This document shows, in pieces, positions 1 to 6,699 of a stretch of DNA of 7,536 bases (position 1 is the stretch's first letter; each line of letters begins with the position of its first letter). The notes beneath the pieces are model-generated. The model was not told where the DNA came from, ran no database searches, and saw only the letters and a list, made by a program, of their open reading frames with translations. The position numbers and the translations under genes are program-made. Source of the stretch: an uncultured Eudoraea sp. (GTDB lineage: Bacteria; Bacteroidota; Bacteroidia; Flavobacteriales; Flavobacteriaceae); the NCBI GenBank assembly GCA_905479615.1, contig CAJQNH010000161.1:1-7536 (forward strand), written 5' to 3'.

Positions 1-257
1 TTCTTATTTTGATAAACAAAATTCTAAAATACGGTGAGGAATATAACTGTTTTATATGGGCTATTACTTTCTGGGCGTTCTTGTTTGTTGTGCATGTAGT
101 AAATGTCTATATCACTCAAAAGTTTATGGGAATTGACTGGGAACGTGCACAACGTGAAAAATTAATTGTTAAACAAAAGCAGCGGATAAAGGAACTTCAA
201 AACGAAATTGAAACCGATTTTCAGATGACTAATTATAAAAAAAAGATTAGTGGGTAA
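1..257 (+). CDS. 2TM-domain membrane protein, 3' part only (5' end outside window)
   Basis: The reading frame is open to the left edge (first full codon at base 3), so the 84 visible residues are the C-terminal part of a longer protein; the TTG at base 9 is probably not the true start. The fragment has one strongly hydrophobic segment (about CFIWAITFWAFLFVVHVVN) followed by GIDWERAQREK and a charged, probably helical tail. A hydrophobic stretch followed by G-x-D-W-E and a basic/acidic helix is the hallmark of the second half of the small 2TM domain family that is abundant in flavobacteria; the first membrane segment would lie upstream. The molecular function of the family is not known to me. 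The stop TAA (255-257) lies inside the start of folA, giving an 8-base overlap, so the two are probably co-transcribed and translationally coupled. In related genomes a thymidylate synthase gene often lies just upstream; that cannot be seen here. Confidence 0.75.
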   Translation, partial: LILINKILKYGEEYNCFIWAITFWAFLFVVHVVNVYITQKFMGIDWERAQREKLIVKQKQRIKELQNEIETDFQMTNYKKKISG

Positions 258-750
258 GATTGTTATGATAGCTGCCATTGGAAAGAATAATGCCTTAGGA
301 AAGGATAATGATCTTCTCTGGCACCTTCCAGATGATTTTAAACGTTTTAAACAATTAACAACTGGTCATAAAATTATTATGGGCAGGAAAACATTTGAAA
401 GTTTTCCCAAACCGCTCCCAAACCGCACACATATAATCATTACACGAGATCTCAAATATAATGTTGAATTACCTTCCTGTTTTGTGGTACATTCAATGCA
501 AGAAGCTTTGAATCTAGTATATAATGATCCCCTTTCCTATATTATCGGCGGAGGAGAAATTTATGATTTAGGGATGCCTCATGCCGATGTCTTGGAAATC
601 ACCAGAGTGCATGAATCATTTAACGCTGACACCTATTTTCCGAAAATAGACAATAAAATATGGAACCTGATTAAGGAGGAATTTCACTTAAGTGATGAAA
701 GACATAAATACAACTTTACGTATCTCACCTACAAAAGACGGAATATCTAG
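250..750 (+). CDS. folA: Dihydrofolate reductase
   Basis: Reduces dihydrofolate to tetrahydrofolate with NADPH in the cytoplasm, supplying one-carbon carriers for dTMP, purine and methionine synthesis; the target of trimethoprim-type antifolates. At 166 residues it has the usual length for a chromosomal bacterial DHFR. Visible family motifs: the N-terminal strand IVMIAAIGKNNALG, the M20-loop region with W24, LPDDFKRFK with D29 at the place of the catalytic Asp27 of E. coli, MGRKTFES (44-51, cofactor binding), PLPNR (55-59), IIGGGEIY (98-105, the glycine turn that contacts NADPH), and DTYFP (127-131). The GTG at 250 is chosen as start because the next candidate, ATG 265, would remove most of the first core beta strand; an in-frame TGA at 226-228 excludes anything much longer. 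It overlaps the preceding 2TM gene by 8 bases and converges on murI. No motif looks degraded, so it should be active. Confidence 0.96.
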   Translation: MGKIVMIAAIGKNNALGKDNDLLWHLPDDFKRFKQLTTGHKIIMGRKTFESFPKPLPNRTHIIITRDLKYNVELPSCFVVHSMQEALNLVYNDPLSYIIGGGEIYDLGMPHADVLEITRVHESFNADTYFPKIDNKIWNLIKEEFHLSDERHKYNFTYLTYKRRNI

Positions 751-832
751 TAAACATTTAAATTCCCCAATTTTACCTTCGTATAAATAATTATTGCAGC
801 CGAAAATAAAATCGAATTTTGTGGAAGAAGCT

Positions 833-1621
833 TCAAAAATTTAGATATGCAATTTGTTTTGATTCATCAACATCTTTAAGAAAAGAAGTTAAGATTTTTG
901 TATCCTTATTTGTATAAAACTGAATTTTGCCAGGAGTCTTTTTAGGATTTTGGAGATTTCCTTTATTAAGAACCGCCAGGGTTTGCTTTGCCACAGCACC
1001 ACCAGAATCGATTATGTTCACATGAGGCGGTAACAAATCTTTTAAGACTGGAATTAAATAGGGATAATGTGTACACCCCAAAACAATATGATCCATATTT
1101 GCTTCGAGCATAGGCTTAATGTAGCTAATCAATAATTGTATCGTCTCACTGGAATTTATTTTTCCTGCTTCAATCAATGGAACAAGGCCAATACCTTCCT
1201 GCTCAACAATGGTTATTTCGCCAGCGTGATCCTTTGAGGTTTTTAGAAAGAGATTGCTGCTTAAAGTTCCCTTTGTTGCTAATACTCCCACCGTTCCTGT
1301 CCCAGAATTAAGAGCCGCCGGTTTAATAGCTGGCTCAATTCCAATAAACGGGATCTCATACTTTTCTCGTAAAAATGATATTGCATTAGTGGTAGCTGTA
1401 TTACAGGCAACAACAATTAGTTTACAGCCTCTTGCCAGTAAAAGTTCAGTGTTCTTGACACTTAAAGCAATTATTTCTTCTCTGGTTTTTTGACCATAAG
1501 GTGCATTCTTACTATCTGCCAGAAAAATAGTATTCTCATGTGGCAATAGAGCATGTATTTCTTTCCATATGGAAGTACCCCCTACCCCTGAATCAAAAAC
1601 ACCTATGGGATTTGCATTCAT
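833..1621 (-). CDS. murI: Glutamate racemase
   Basis: Cofactor-independent enzyme that interconverts L- and D-glutamate in the cytoplasm, providing D-Glu for the peptidoglycan stem peptide added by MurD. The 262-residue length is normal. Family signatures are all present: FDSGVGG (9-15) with the Asp10-Ser11 pair, ADSKNAPYG (35-43), VACNTAT (71-77) with catalytic Cys73, and LGCTHYPYL (181-189) with catalytic Cys183. The two cysteines act as the opposing acid/base pair of the two-base mechanism. The EGIGLVPLIE segment (142-151) lies in the second half of the fold. The ATG at 1621 is the natural start because the conserved FDSGVGG motif begins only eight residues later. It lies on the same strand as the ompH genes but is separated from them by 232 bp and a strong terminator, so I infer its own promoter. 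Downstream it converges with folA. Confidence 0.97.
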   Translation of the reverse strand: MNANPIGVFDSGVGGTSIWKEIHALLPHENTIFLADSKNAPYGQKTREEIIALSVKNTELLLARGCKLIVVACNTATTNAISFLREKYEIPFIGIEPAIKPAALNSGTGTVGVLATKGTLSSNLFLKTSKDHAGEITIVEQEGIGLVPLIEAGKINSSETIQLLISYIKPMLEANMDHIVLGCTHYPYLIPVLKDLLPPHVNIIDSGGAVAKQTLAVLNKGNLQNPKKTPGKIQFYTNKDTKILTSFLKDVDESKQIAYLNF

Positions 1622-1656
1622 ATAAAATGCGGTTTACTGTAACTAATTTTCAACAA

Positions 1657-1664
1657 CAAAGTTA
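1657..1664 (-). promoter_or_regulatory. Candidate -7 promoter element for murI
   Basis: Read on the - strand these bases are TAACTTTG, a full match to the Bacteroidota primary sigma-factor -7 consensus TAnnTTTG. It lies 35 bases upstream of the murI ATG, which would leave a leader of roughly 25-30 bases. The expected -33 TTG/TTTG is not well placed: the nearest TTG (- strand, 1680-1678) is only 13 bases from the -7 box. The position downstream of the ompH2 terminator supports a separate murI promoter, but an 8-base match in AT-rich DNA can arise by chance. Confidence 0.45.
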
Positions 1665-1798
1665 TGCATTCCTAAAACAAGCCTTCAGTGCCTTAAATCA
1701 TATTATAAAACAATCTTCTCCCAGTTACTCTATCAGGACTATATTCCTGCTAACTGGCTAGCAATCATAAATGAATAAAGTCCACCTATCTTTAAAAT

Positions 1799-1828
1799 AA
1801 AAAAAACTGTCCTTAAAAGGACAGTTTT
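1799..1828 (-). terminator. Intrinsic terminator after the second ompH gene
   Basis: On the - strand the sequence reads AAAACTGTCC, loop TTTTAA, GGACAGTTTT, then continues T-rich, with eight consecutive T residues ending at 1799. That is a perfect 10-bp stem (1819-1828 with 1803-1812) with a GC-containing core (CTGTCC/GGACAG) and a U-tract, the classic Rho-independent layout. It begins 26 bases after the ompH2 stop codon, so it ends the porG-uppS-bamA-ompH unit and isolates murI. On the + strand the stem is followed by only four T residues, so it would be a weak terminator in that direction. Confidence 0.9.
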
Positions 1829-1853
1829 ACTATTAAGTTGAACAAAGTAAAAA

Positions 1854-2363
1854 CTAAAAACCTAATTCCTGTTTTACCTCGGCTAAAAGATCCTTTCCTT
1901 TTGCAACAATTAAACCGCCACCTTGGGTAGCATCCATGACGTAATCATAACCTTGAGCTGCAGCTACTTTTTCTATGGCTGCTTTTGCCTTTATAGAAAT
2001 GGGTTCGAATAATTCTGCTTGCTTTTTAGCCAATTCCTGTTGTGCGGCTTGTTGTGCGTCCCCAATATTTTTTTCAAAACCCTGAAGTTCCTGAGCTCTT
2101 TTTTGGTTCTCTTCTTCAGATTTTGAAGTAGCTTCATTGGAGTACTGAGTATATTTGTTTTTTAGCTCTGTCATAGAACTTTCAATATCCGCCCTGTATG
2201 TTTCCTGTAGTTTTTTTAGTTCTGCCTGAGCGGCCTTCATTTCTGGCATCTCGCCCAATAATTCCGTTACATTAATATGTGCGATTTTGCTTTGTGCATT
2301 TACAAAACTAGTAGCGGCTACTAATAAAACTATGGCAATTGCTACTTTTTTAAACTGTTTCAT
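1854..2363 (-). CDS. OmpH/Skp-family periplasmic chaperone, short paralogue
   Basis: Periplasmic holdase of the Skp (OmpH) family, expected to bind unfolded outer-membrane proteins after Sec export and deliver them to the BAM complex. The 169-residue precursor has a clear signal peptide (basic MKQFKK, hydrophobic core, cleavage expected between Ala23 and Gln24). The mature protein begins with SKIAHINVTELLGEMPEM (25-42), the usual first strand and turn of Skp. A long charged, Ala/Gln/Glu/Lys-rich helical region follows (about 43-125), forming the two coiled-coil tentacle arms. The chain then returns to the body with AAAQGYDYVMDATQGGGLIVAK (about 134-155, described by its GYDYVMD strand). Length and layout match E. 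coli Skp closely. It lies 47 bases downstream of a longer paralogue and is the last gene of the bamA transcription unit. OmpH-family function is firm; which clients each paralogue takes cannot be read from sequence. Confidence 0.92.
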   Translation of the reverse strand: MKQFKKVAIAIVLLVAATSFVNAQSKIAHINVTELLGEMPEMKAAQAELKKLQETYRADIESSMTELKNKYTQYSNEATSKSEEENQKRAQELQGFEKNIGDAQQAAQQELAKKQAELFEPISIKAKAAIEKVAAAQGYDYVMDATQGGGLIVAKGKDLLAEVKQELGF

Positions 2364-2410
2364 GATTTCTGAATTTACTATTTGAATGTTAATTTAATTT
2401 ATTTCGAGTT

Positions 2411-3241
2411 TTAGTTTTTAGTTTCTTCGTTCTTTTCAATTGCTTGTTTTCTTTCTTCTTCTTTTTCTTTCTTCTTGGCCTCCCGCTCTTCTAATAATTT
2501 TTTTCTTCTTTCTTCATATGCCTTTTTACGCTCTTCTCTTATTCTTAGTTGCTCTTCTCTCCGTTCTTCAGCAGTTTTGATTCTTGTTTCTTCCGCTTGC
2601 TTTGCCATTGCCTGTCTCTCTAGAAGGGCATCACTTATTTCCTCTTCTTCCGAATCACCTTCAAAGTTTTCTAACTGGCTTTTGGTTTTCGGCTTCGCCT
2701 TTGGTGCACTCACTTTCCTGGTCCTCGCTATACCCCTCAGCACCAATTCACTTATATCGTGTCTTTTTTGGGAGTACAACATTACAACATCCGCCGATTT
2801 ATCAAAAATAAAATCGTACTTTTTATTTGATCCAATTTTTTGTACTTCATTAAAAACCTGATCCTGTATAGGCTGAATTAACCTTTTCTTTTGCAAAACC
2901 AAATCACCATTAGGTCCAAATCTATTTTGCTGGTATTCGATCATTTCTTTTTCCAGGATTTGAATTTCTTCCTCTCGTTCCAGGATAAGCTCATTTGTCA
3001 ACAACACTTTTTCTGCCATCAAATCCTTCTTCATTTGATCTACTCCGCTTTGCTTCTGATCAATTTCTATTTTCCATCGCTGGACTTTATTTTCTAACTG
3101 CTCGCTTGCATCTCGGTATTCTTCAACATTTTCAAGGATATATTCCATATCTACATAACCTATTCTTACACCTCGTTGCGAATATGTGTTAGACCAAAGC
3201 AATAAACTTACAACACCCAAAAGAACTTTTGTCTTCATCAT
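2411..3241 (-). CDS. OmpH/Skp-family chaperone, long paralogue with charged C-terminal helix
   Basis: A second Skp/OmpH-type periplasmic protein. The 276-residue precursor has a signal peptide (MMKTK, hydrophobic core, cleavage expected after about Ser21), then GVRIGYVDMEYILENVEEY (24-42), the typical Skp opening. A helical coiled-coil region spans about 43-130 and the return segment KKYDFIFDKSADVVML about 140-155, so the core ends near 170. Beyond the family's usual end there is a basic, Pro-containing linker (about 176-188), an acidic patch with EGDSEEEEIS (194-203), and about 70 residues almost wholly of E, K and R with some A, L and Q (204-276), predicted to be one long charged helix. The start could be ATG 3241 or ATG 3238; they differ by one residue. 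It is 98 bases downstream of bamA and 47 upstream of the short paralogue. The core family call is secure; the role of the tail is unknown. Confidence 0.9.
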   Translation of the reverse strand: MMKTKVLLGVVSLLLWSNTYSQRGVRIGYVDMEYILENVEEYRDASEQLENKVQRWKIEIDQKQSGVDQMKKDLMAEKVLLTNELILEREEEIQILEKEMIEYQQNRFGPNGDLVLQKKRLIQPIQDQVFNEVQKIGSNKKYDFIFDKSADVVMLYSQKRHDISELVLRGIARTRKVSAPKAKPKTKSQLENFEGDSEEEEISDALLERQAMAKQAEETRIKTAEERREEQLRIREERKKAYEERRKKLLEEREAKKKEKEEERKQAIEKNEETKN

Positions 3242-3274
3242 TTAATTCGTTTTATTACATAGAAAATATCGTGC

Positions 3275-3282
3275 CAAAAATA
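3275..3282 (-). promoter_or_regulatory. Possible internal -7 promoter element before the ompH pair
   Basis: The - strand reads TATTTTTG here, matching TAnnTTTG, 33 bases upstream of the first ompH start and inside the 98-bp bamA-ompH gap, which is unusually wide for this otherwise tight operon. No TTG-type -33 element is visible at a suitable distance. It could allow the chaperones to be expressed separately from bamA, but the region is very AT-rich and a chance match is quite possible. Confidence 0.3.
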
Positions 3283-3339
3283 CTAATTATTATAAAATGA
3301 GTGGATTACCCTAAAGTTTTATTGGAAAATATCCCGAGG

Positions 3340-5946
3340 TTAGAACTGTTGCCCTATAATAAAGTGTGTTTGCCATCCACTTGGACCAGTGCCTGCGGAC
3401 TGAGGACGGCTGTCTTCATCAAAACCATAACCAAAGTCAATTCCCAATAGACCAAAGGCCGGCATAAATATCCGGACGCCCACTCCGGCCGATCGTTTTA
3501 AAATAAACGGATTATATTCTTGAAAATTGTTAAAATTATTTCCAGCTTCTAAAAAAGTTAGAGCATATATAGATGCAGAAGGCTTTAATGTCAATGGATA
3601 TCGAAGTTCCAGGGAATACTTATTAAATACAATTCCACCTTCCTGTTGGCCGGTAATAGGATTAATTGGTGTAATGGAATTATTCTCATAACCCCTTAAT
3701 TGTATGGTTTCTCTGCCATCCAGTGTAAAATTACCCCCAAGGCCGTCTCCACCCATAAAAAACCGTTCAAATGGCACTGCTCCCACATCACTGTTATAAC
3801 TTGCCAGAAAACCAAACTCAATATTTGTACGCAGTACTAATTTCCCCACTATTCGAGTATACCAATCTGCCTTAAATTTAATTTTAAAATACTCTAACCA
3901 CTTAAATCTCTCCTGCTCTATTGTCTCCTGTTCTGTGATTTCATCTGGGGTTAAAGGACGTTGCAGTCCTATCTGACTTAGCTCATCACTTCGATCTTGT
4001 AAACCTCTATAGTCTTTATCGCTAAAAAGAGAATATGGTGGTGTTAACTTGGCGGTCACTTCAAATATGGACCCTGATAGCGGAAATATTCTTCCAGGTC
4101 CTGCCGAACTCCTGGATAAGCCCAAAGTATAAGCAAGGGAATTGGATGTCCCATTACCAAACCGAAAGAGGCCTGAATTGTAGTTCTTAAAATCGTATAA
4201 TTGATATCCCAATGAATGAGATATCGTAAAAAAGTCATCGGGCCATTGCAACCTTTTCGCAAGTCCAACGGAAACGCCCGTTATTGAAAATTGCTGATCT
4301 TTATTTACCTGAATCCTTCCTGATTGGTCAAAAGATGCCAAGAATTGCTGAGTTCTGGAAAACGACATATTAAACCTTACCGGCTTTTTACCACCAAGCC
4401 ATGGTTCTGAAAAATTAAGACTATAAACCCTAAATGTTCTACTGGCTTGCAAACGCAGTGCAAAAGTTTGCCCATCTCCCATAGGAACTGGTTTATAAGC
4501 CTTCCCATTAAATATATTTTTTATTGAAAAATTATTAAATGACAAGCCAAGGGTGCCAATAAATCCACCACCGCCATAACCTCCTTGTAATTCTATCTGA
4601 CTAGATCCGGATTCCACCAGGCTATACTTCAAATCAACTGTCCCCGCATTGGGATCGGGATTTAGAATATCGGGTTTTATTTGCTCGGCATCAAAGAATC
4701 CTAGTTGTCCCAATTCTCTTACACTACGAACAATGTTGTCTTTACTGTATTTCTGGCCGGGACGAGTTCTTAATTCTCTGAATATAACGTGATCATTGGT
4801 TTTGTCATTCCCTGCAACATAGACGTGATTTAGAAAAGTCTCCTTACCTTCAATAATTCTGATCTCAAAATTAATAGTATCGTTCTGAGCGGATACTTCA
4901 ACCGGGTTTATTTGTGAGAACAAATAGCCATTATTTTGATAGAGGTTTGTGATATCTTCAGCATCAGGTTTACTTTCATCCGCAATGCGTTCTCTCAGGA
5001 GTACACCATTATATGTATCTCCCTTTTTAATTCCCAAAACCTTATTTAGTTGAACATCAGTATAAACAGAATTCCCGACAAAATCTATTTCCCCAAAATA
5101 GTATTTGTTACCCTCCTCAACTTTAATATCTATATTTATTTTCTTATCATTAATTATGGTAATTGAATCTGAAATCACTCTGGCATCCCTGTAACCTTTC
5201 TCAGCATATTTATCAACCATTGCTGCCAGATCCTCCTGATAGTCAGCTTCAATATATTTCGATTTTTTCCAAACCCTTCCAAATTGGGCTTTTTTGGTGT
5301 TCTTCAGAGCTTTTCGGAGCTGTTTGTCTGAGAGCATTTTATTTCCGTCAATAGTAATATCCTTAATCTTAACCTTATCTCCCGTCTTAATATTAACCAC
5401 CATGCTTGCCGCATTGGTGTCTGATGTATCTACCGCGGTAGCAATTGTAACCTTGGCATTTAAATAACCATCCTTTTTATATTTATTCTCAATATAGTTT
5501 CTGGTATTTGAAATAAAACTCTCTGTTACTTTTTTTCCTTTTTTAAGGTCTGTTTCTTTAATTATTTCATCAATTTTTTTCTTCTTAATCCCATAAACCG
5601 TTACCTTAGATAAGGTTGGCCTTTCTACGATATCAAGTTCCAGGAAGACCTTATCTCCCTCAATATTTGAGATATAAAAATTAATATCACTAAACAATTC
5701 AAGATCCCATAGCTTTTTAATTACTGCACTAATCTGATCACCTGGAACCGTAATCGGCTGGCCATCCCTAAGTCCGGTAAATGTTTTGACAGTCTGCTCA
5801 TTATAACTTTGCAAGCCTTTAACTTCAATCCCCCCAAGTATATACTTTTTGCCATTTCCATAGGAAGTTTCCTGAGCAGAACTGAAAGTAGTAAAAAGGA
5901 GTAGTAAAAATAAAATAAGAAGTTCAAGTGATATGAACTTCTTCAT
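3340..5946 (-). CDS. bamA: BamA / Omp85 outer-membrane protein assembly factor
   Basis: Central subunit of the BAM complex, which folds and inserts beta-barrel proteins into the outer membrane. From the ATG at 5946 it has 868 residues. A signal peptide (MKKF, then a Leu/Phe-rich core, cleavage expected between Ala24 and Gln25) is followed by five POTRA domains at roughly 35-108, 111-191, 192-280, 282-367 and 369-445. Each shows the pattern of a first strand with G-N/G-L, a helix with G-Y/G-F, and an E-G or E-x-P turn. The C-terminal half (about 446-868) is the barrel: the loop-6 signature LRGY (R751, G752, Y753) is present and the protein ends in aromatic Phe868, as expected for a terminal barrel strand. 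The frame stays open to an ATG at 5979, but that start would add 11 residues before the signal peptide and overlap uppS by 29 bases; 5946 leaves a 4-base gap after the uppS stop and a clean signal peptide, so it is preferred. An acidic loop-like insert with repeated E/Q (about 655-700) lies between barrel strands. Confidence 0.96.
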   Translation of the reverse strand: MKKFISLELLILFLLLLFTTFSSAQETSYGNGKKYILGGIEVKGLQSYNEQTVKTFTGLRDGQPITVPGDQISAVIKKLWDLELFSDINFYISNIEGDKVFLELDIVERPTLSKVTVYGIKKKKIDEIIKETDLKKGKKVTESFISNTRNYIENKYKKDGYLNAKVTIATAVDTSDTNAASMVVNIKTGDKVKIKDITIDGNKMLSDKQLRKALKNTKKAQFGRVWKKSKYIEADYQEDLAAMVDKYAEKGYRDARVISDSITIINDKKINIDIKVEEGNKYYFGEIDFVGNSVYTDVQLNKVLGIKKGDTYNGVLLRERIADESKPDAEDITNLYQNNGYLFSQINPVEVSAQNDTINFEIRIIEGKETFLNHVYVAGNDKTNDHVIFRELRTRPGQKYSKDNIVRSVRELGQLGFFDAEQIKPDILNPDPNAGTVDLKYSLVESGSSQIELQGGYGGGGFIGTLGLSFNNFSIKNIFNGKAYKPVPMGDGQTFALRLQASRTFRVYSLNFSEPWLGGKKPVRFNMSFSRTQQFLASFDQSGRIQVNKDQQFSITGVSVGLAKRLQWPDDFFTISHSLGYQLYDFKNYNSGLFRFGNGTSNSLAYTLGLSRSSAGPGRIFPLSGSIFEVTAKLTPPYSLFSDKDYRGLQDRSDELSQIGLQRPLTPDEITEQETIEQERFKWLEYFKIKFKADWYTRIVGKLVLRTNIEFGFLASYNSDVGAVPFERFFMGGDGLGGNFTLDGRETIQLRGYENNSITPINPITGQQEGGIVFNKYSLELRYPLTLKPSASIYALTFLEAGNNFNNFQEYNPFILKRSAGVGVRIFMPAFGLLGIDFGYGFDEDSRPQSAGTGPSGWQTHFIIGQQF

Positions 5947-5950
5947 ATCG

Positions 5951-6691
5951 CTAGTTGAGTTGTTCGCTAGTTTTTCCAAATCTTCGTTCTCTGTGCTGGT
6001 AATTTTTTATAGCCTCTAACAAATGATGCTCTTTAAAATCTGGCCAAAATACATCAATAAAATATAATTCGGCATACGCTATCTGCCAAAGTAAAAAATT
6101 GCTAATCCTGTGTTCACCACTGGTGCGGATTAGCAAGTCTACGTCTGGTAAATTTCGCGTGTAAAGATGGTTATTAATAATGGTTTCATCAATATTTTCA
6201 GGAGAAATTATATTATTTTTAACTTTGGTGCTAATACTTTGAATCGCATTTTTTATTTCTTCTCTTGAACCATAACTTAGAGCAAGAGTTAGAGTCATTG
6301 TTGAATTCTGACTAGTCTTGGCTATTACTTCTTTAAGTTCTGCAAGAGCCCTGGCGGGAAGAGATTCAATATTGCCAATGGCATTTAGTTTTATATCATT
6401 CTCGTTTAGAGTAGGAAGTTCCTTTTTTAAGGAGGATACCAATAATTTCATTAAGGTATCAACTTCTATTTTCGGTCGTTTCCAGTTTTCTGTAGAAAAG
6501 GCGTATAGCGTAAGGAACTTAATTCCAAGCTTAGAACAGTTTACTGCTACATCGCGTACTGCTTTAACACCATGCTCATGACCAAAAACACGCAGTCGTC
6601 CCTTTTGTTTAGCCCATCTGCCATTACCATCCATGATAATAGCCAGATGCTTCGGAAGTTTCCCGTTTTTTATATCATCAATAGTGTTCAT
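5951..6691 (-). CDS. uppS: Isoprenyl transferase, probable undecaprenyl diphosphate synthase
   Basis: Cis-prenyltransferase that extends farnesyl diphosphate with isopentenyl diphosphate to C55 undecaprenyl diphosphate, the carrier lipid for peptidoglycan, O-antigen and other surface glycans; it acts at the inner face of the cytoplasmic membrane. The 246-residue length is typical. Signature segments: HLAIIMDGNGRWA (15-27) with the catalytic/Mg-binding Asp21, GHEHG (37-41), YAFSTENWKRP (63-73), and LLIRTSGEHRISNFLLWQ (186-203), with Glu208 in the following YAELYF. Residues Asp21, His38, Arg189, Arg195, Ser197 and Glu208 line up with E. coli UppS Asp26, His43, Arg194, Arg200, Ser202 and Glu213 at a constant offset of five, so the active site is intact. 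The gene starts 8 bases after porG and ends 4 bases before bamA, so the three are surely co-transcribed. The chain length of the product (C55 rather than another length) is inferred from the family and context. Confidence 0.95.
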   Translation of the reverse strand: MNTIDDIKNGKLPKHLAIIMDGNGRWAKQKGRLRVFGHEHGVKAVRDVAVNCSKLGIKFLTLYAFSTENWKRPKIEVDTLMKLLVSSLKKELPTLNENDIKLNAIGNIESLPARALAELKEVIAKTSQNSTMTLTLALSYGSREEIKNAIQSISTKVKNNIISPENIDETIINNHLYTRNLPDVDLLIRTSGEHRISNFLLWQIAYAELYFIDVFWPDFKEHHLLEAIKNYQHRERRFGKTSEQLN

Positions 6692-6699
6692 AATAAGTG

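Noticed and set aside
751..832. Possible terminator between convergent folA and murI
   Set aside because: Only a 5-bp AT-only stem (AAAAT/ATTTT) and a GAAGCTTC palindrome without a usable loop or T-tract are present; not enough to call a terminator.
1254..1493. 79-codon + strand open frame inside murI
   Set aside because: It lies wholly antisense to a well-supported glutamate racemase, and its translation resembles no family; a shadow frame.
1540..1761. 73-codon + strand open frame spanning the murI start and the gap
   Set aside because: Its first third is antisense to murI codons, the rest runs through the promoter/terminator gap, and it has no recognisable domain or leader. A real small gene cannot be fully excluded, but nothing supports it.
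2475..2861. 128-codon + strand Ser/Leu-rich open frame
   Set aside because: It is the antisense image of the E/K/R-rich ompH tail, whose codon bias keeps the opposite strand free of stops; the low-complexity SSS/LLL pattern is an artefact.
4056..4268. 70-codon - strand open frame inside bamA
   Set aside because: Same-strand alternative frame within an intact BamA coding sequence, with no family resemblance.
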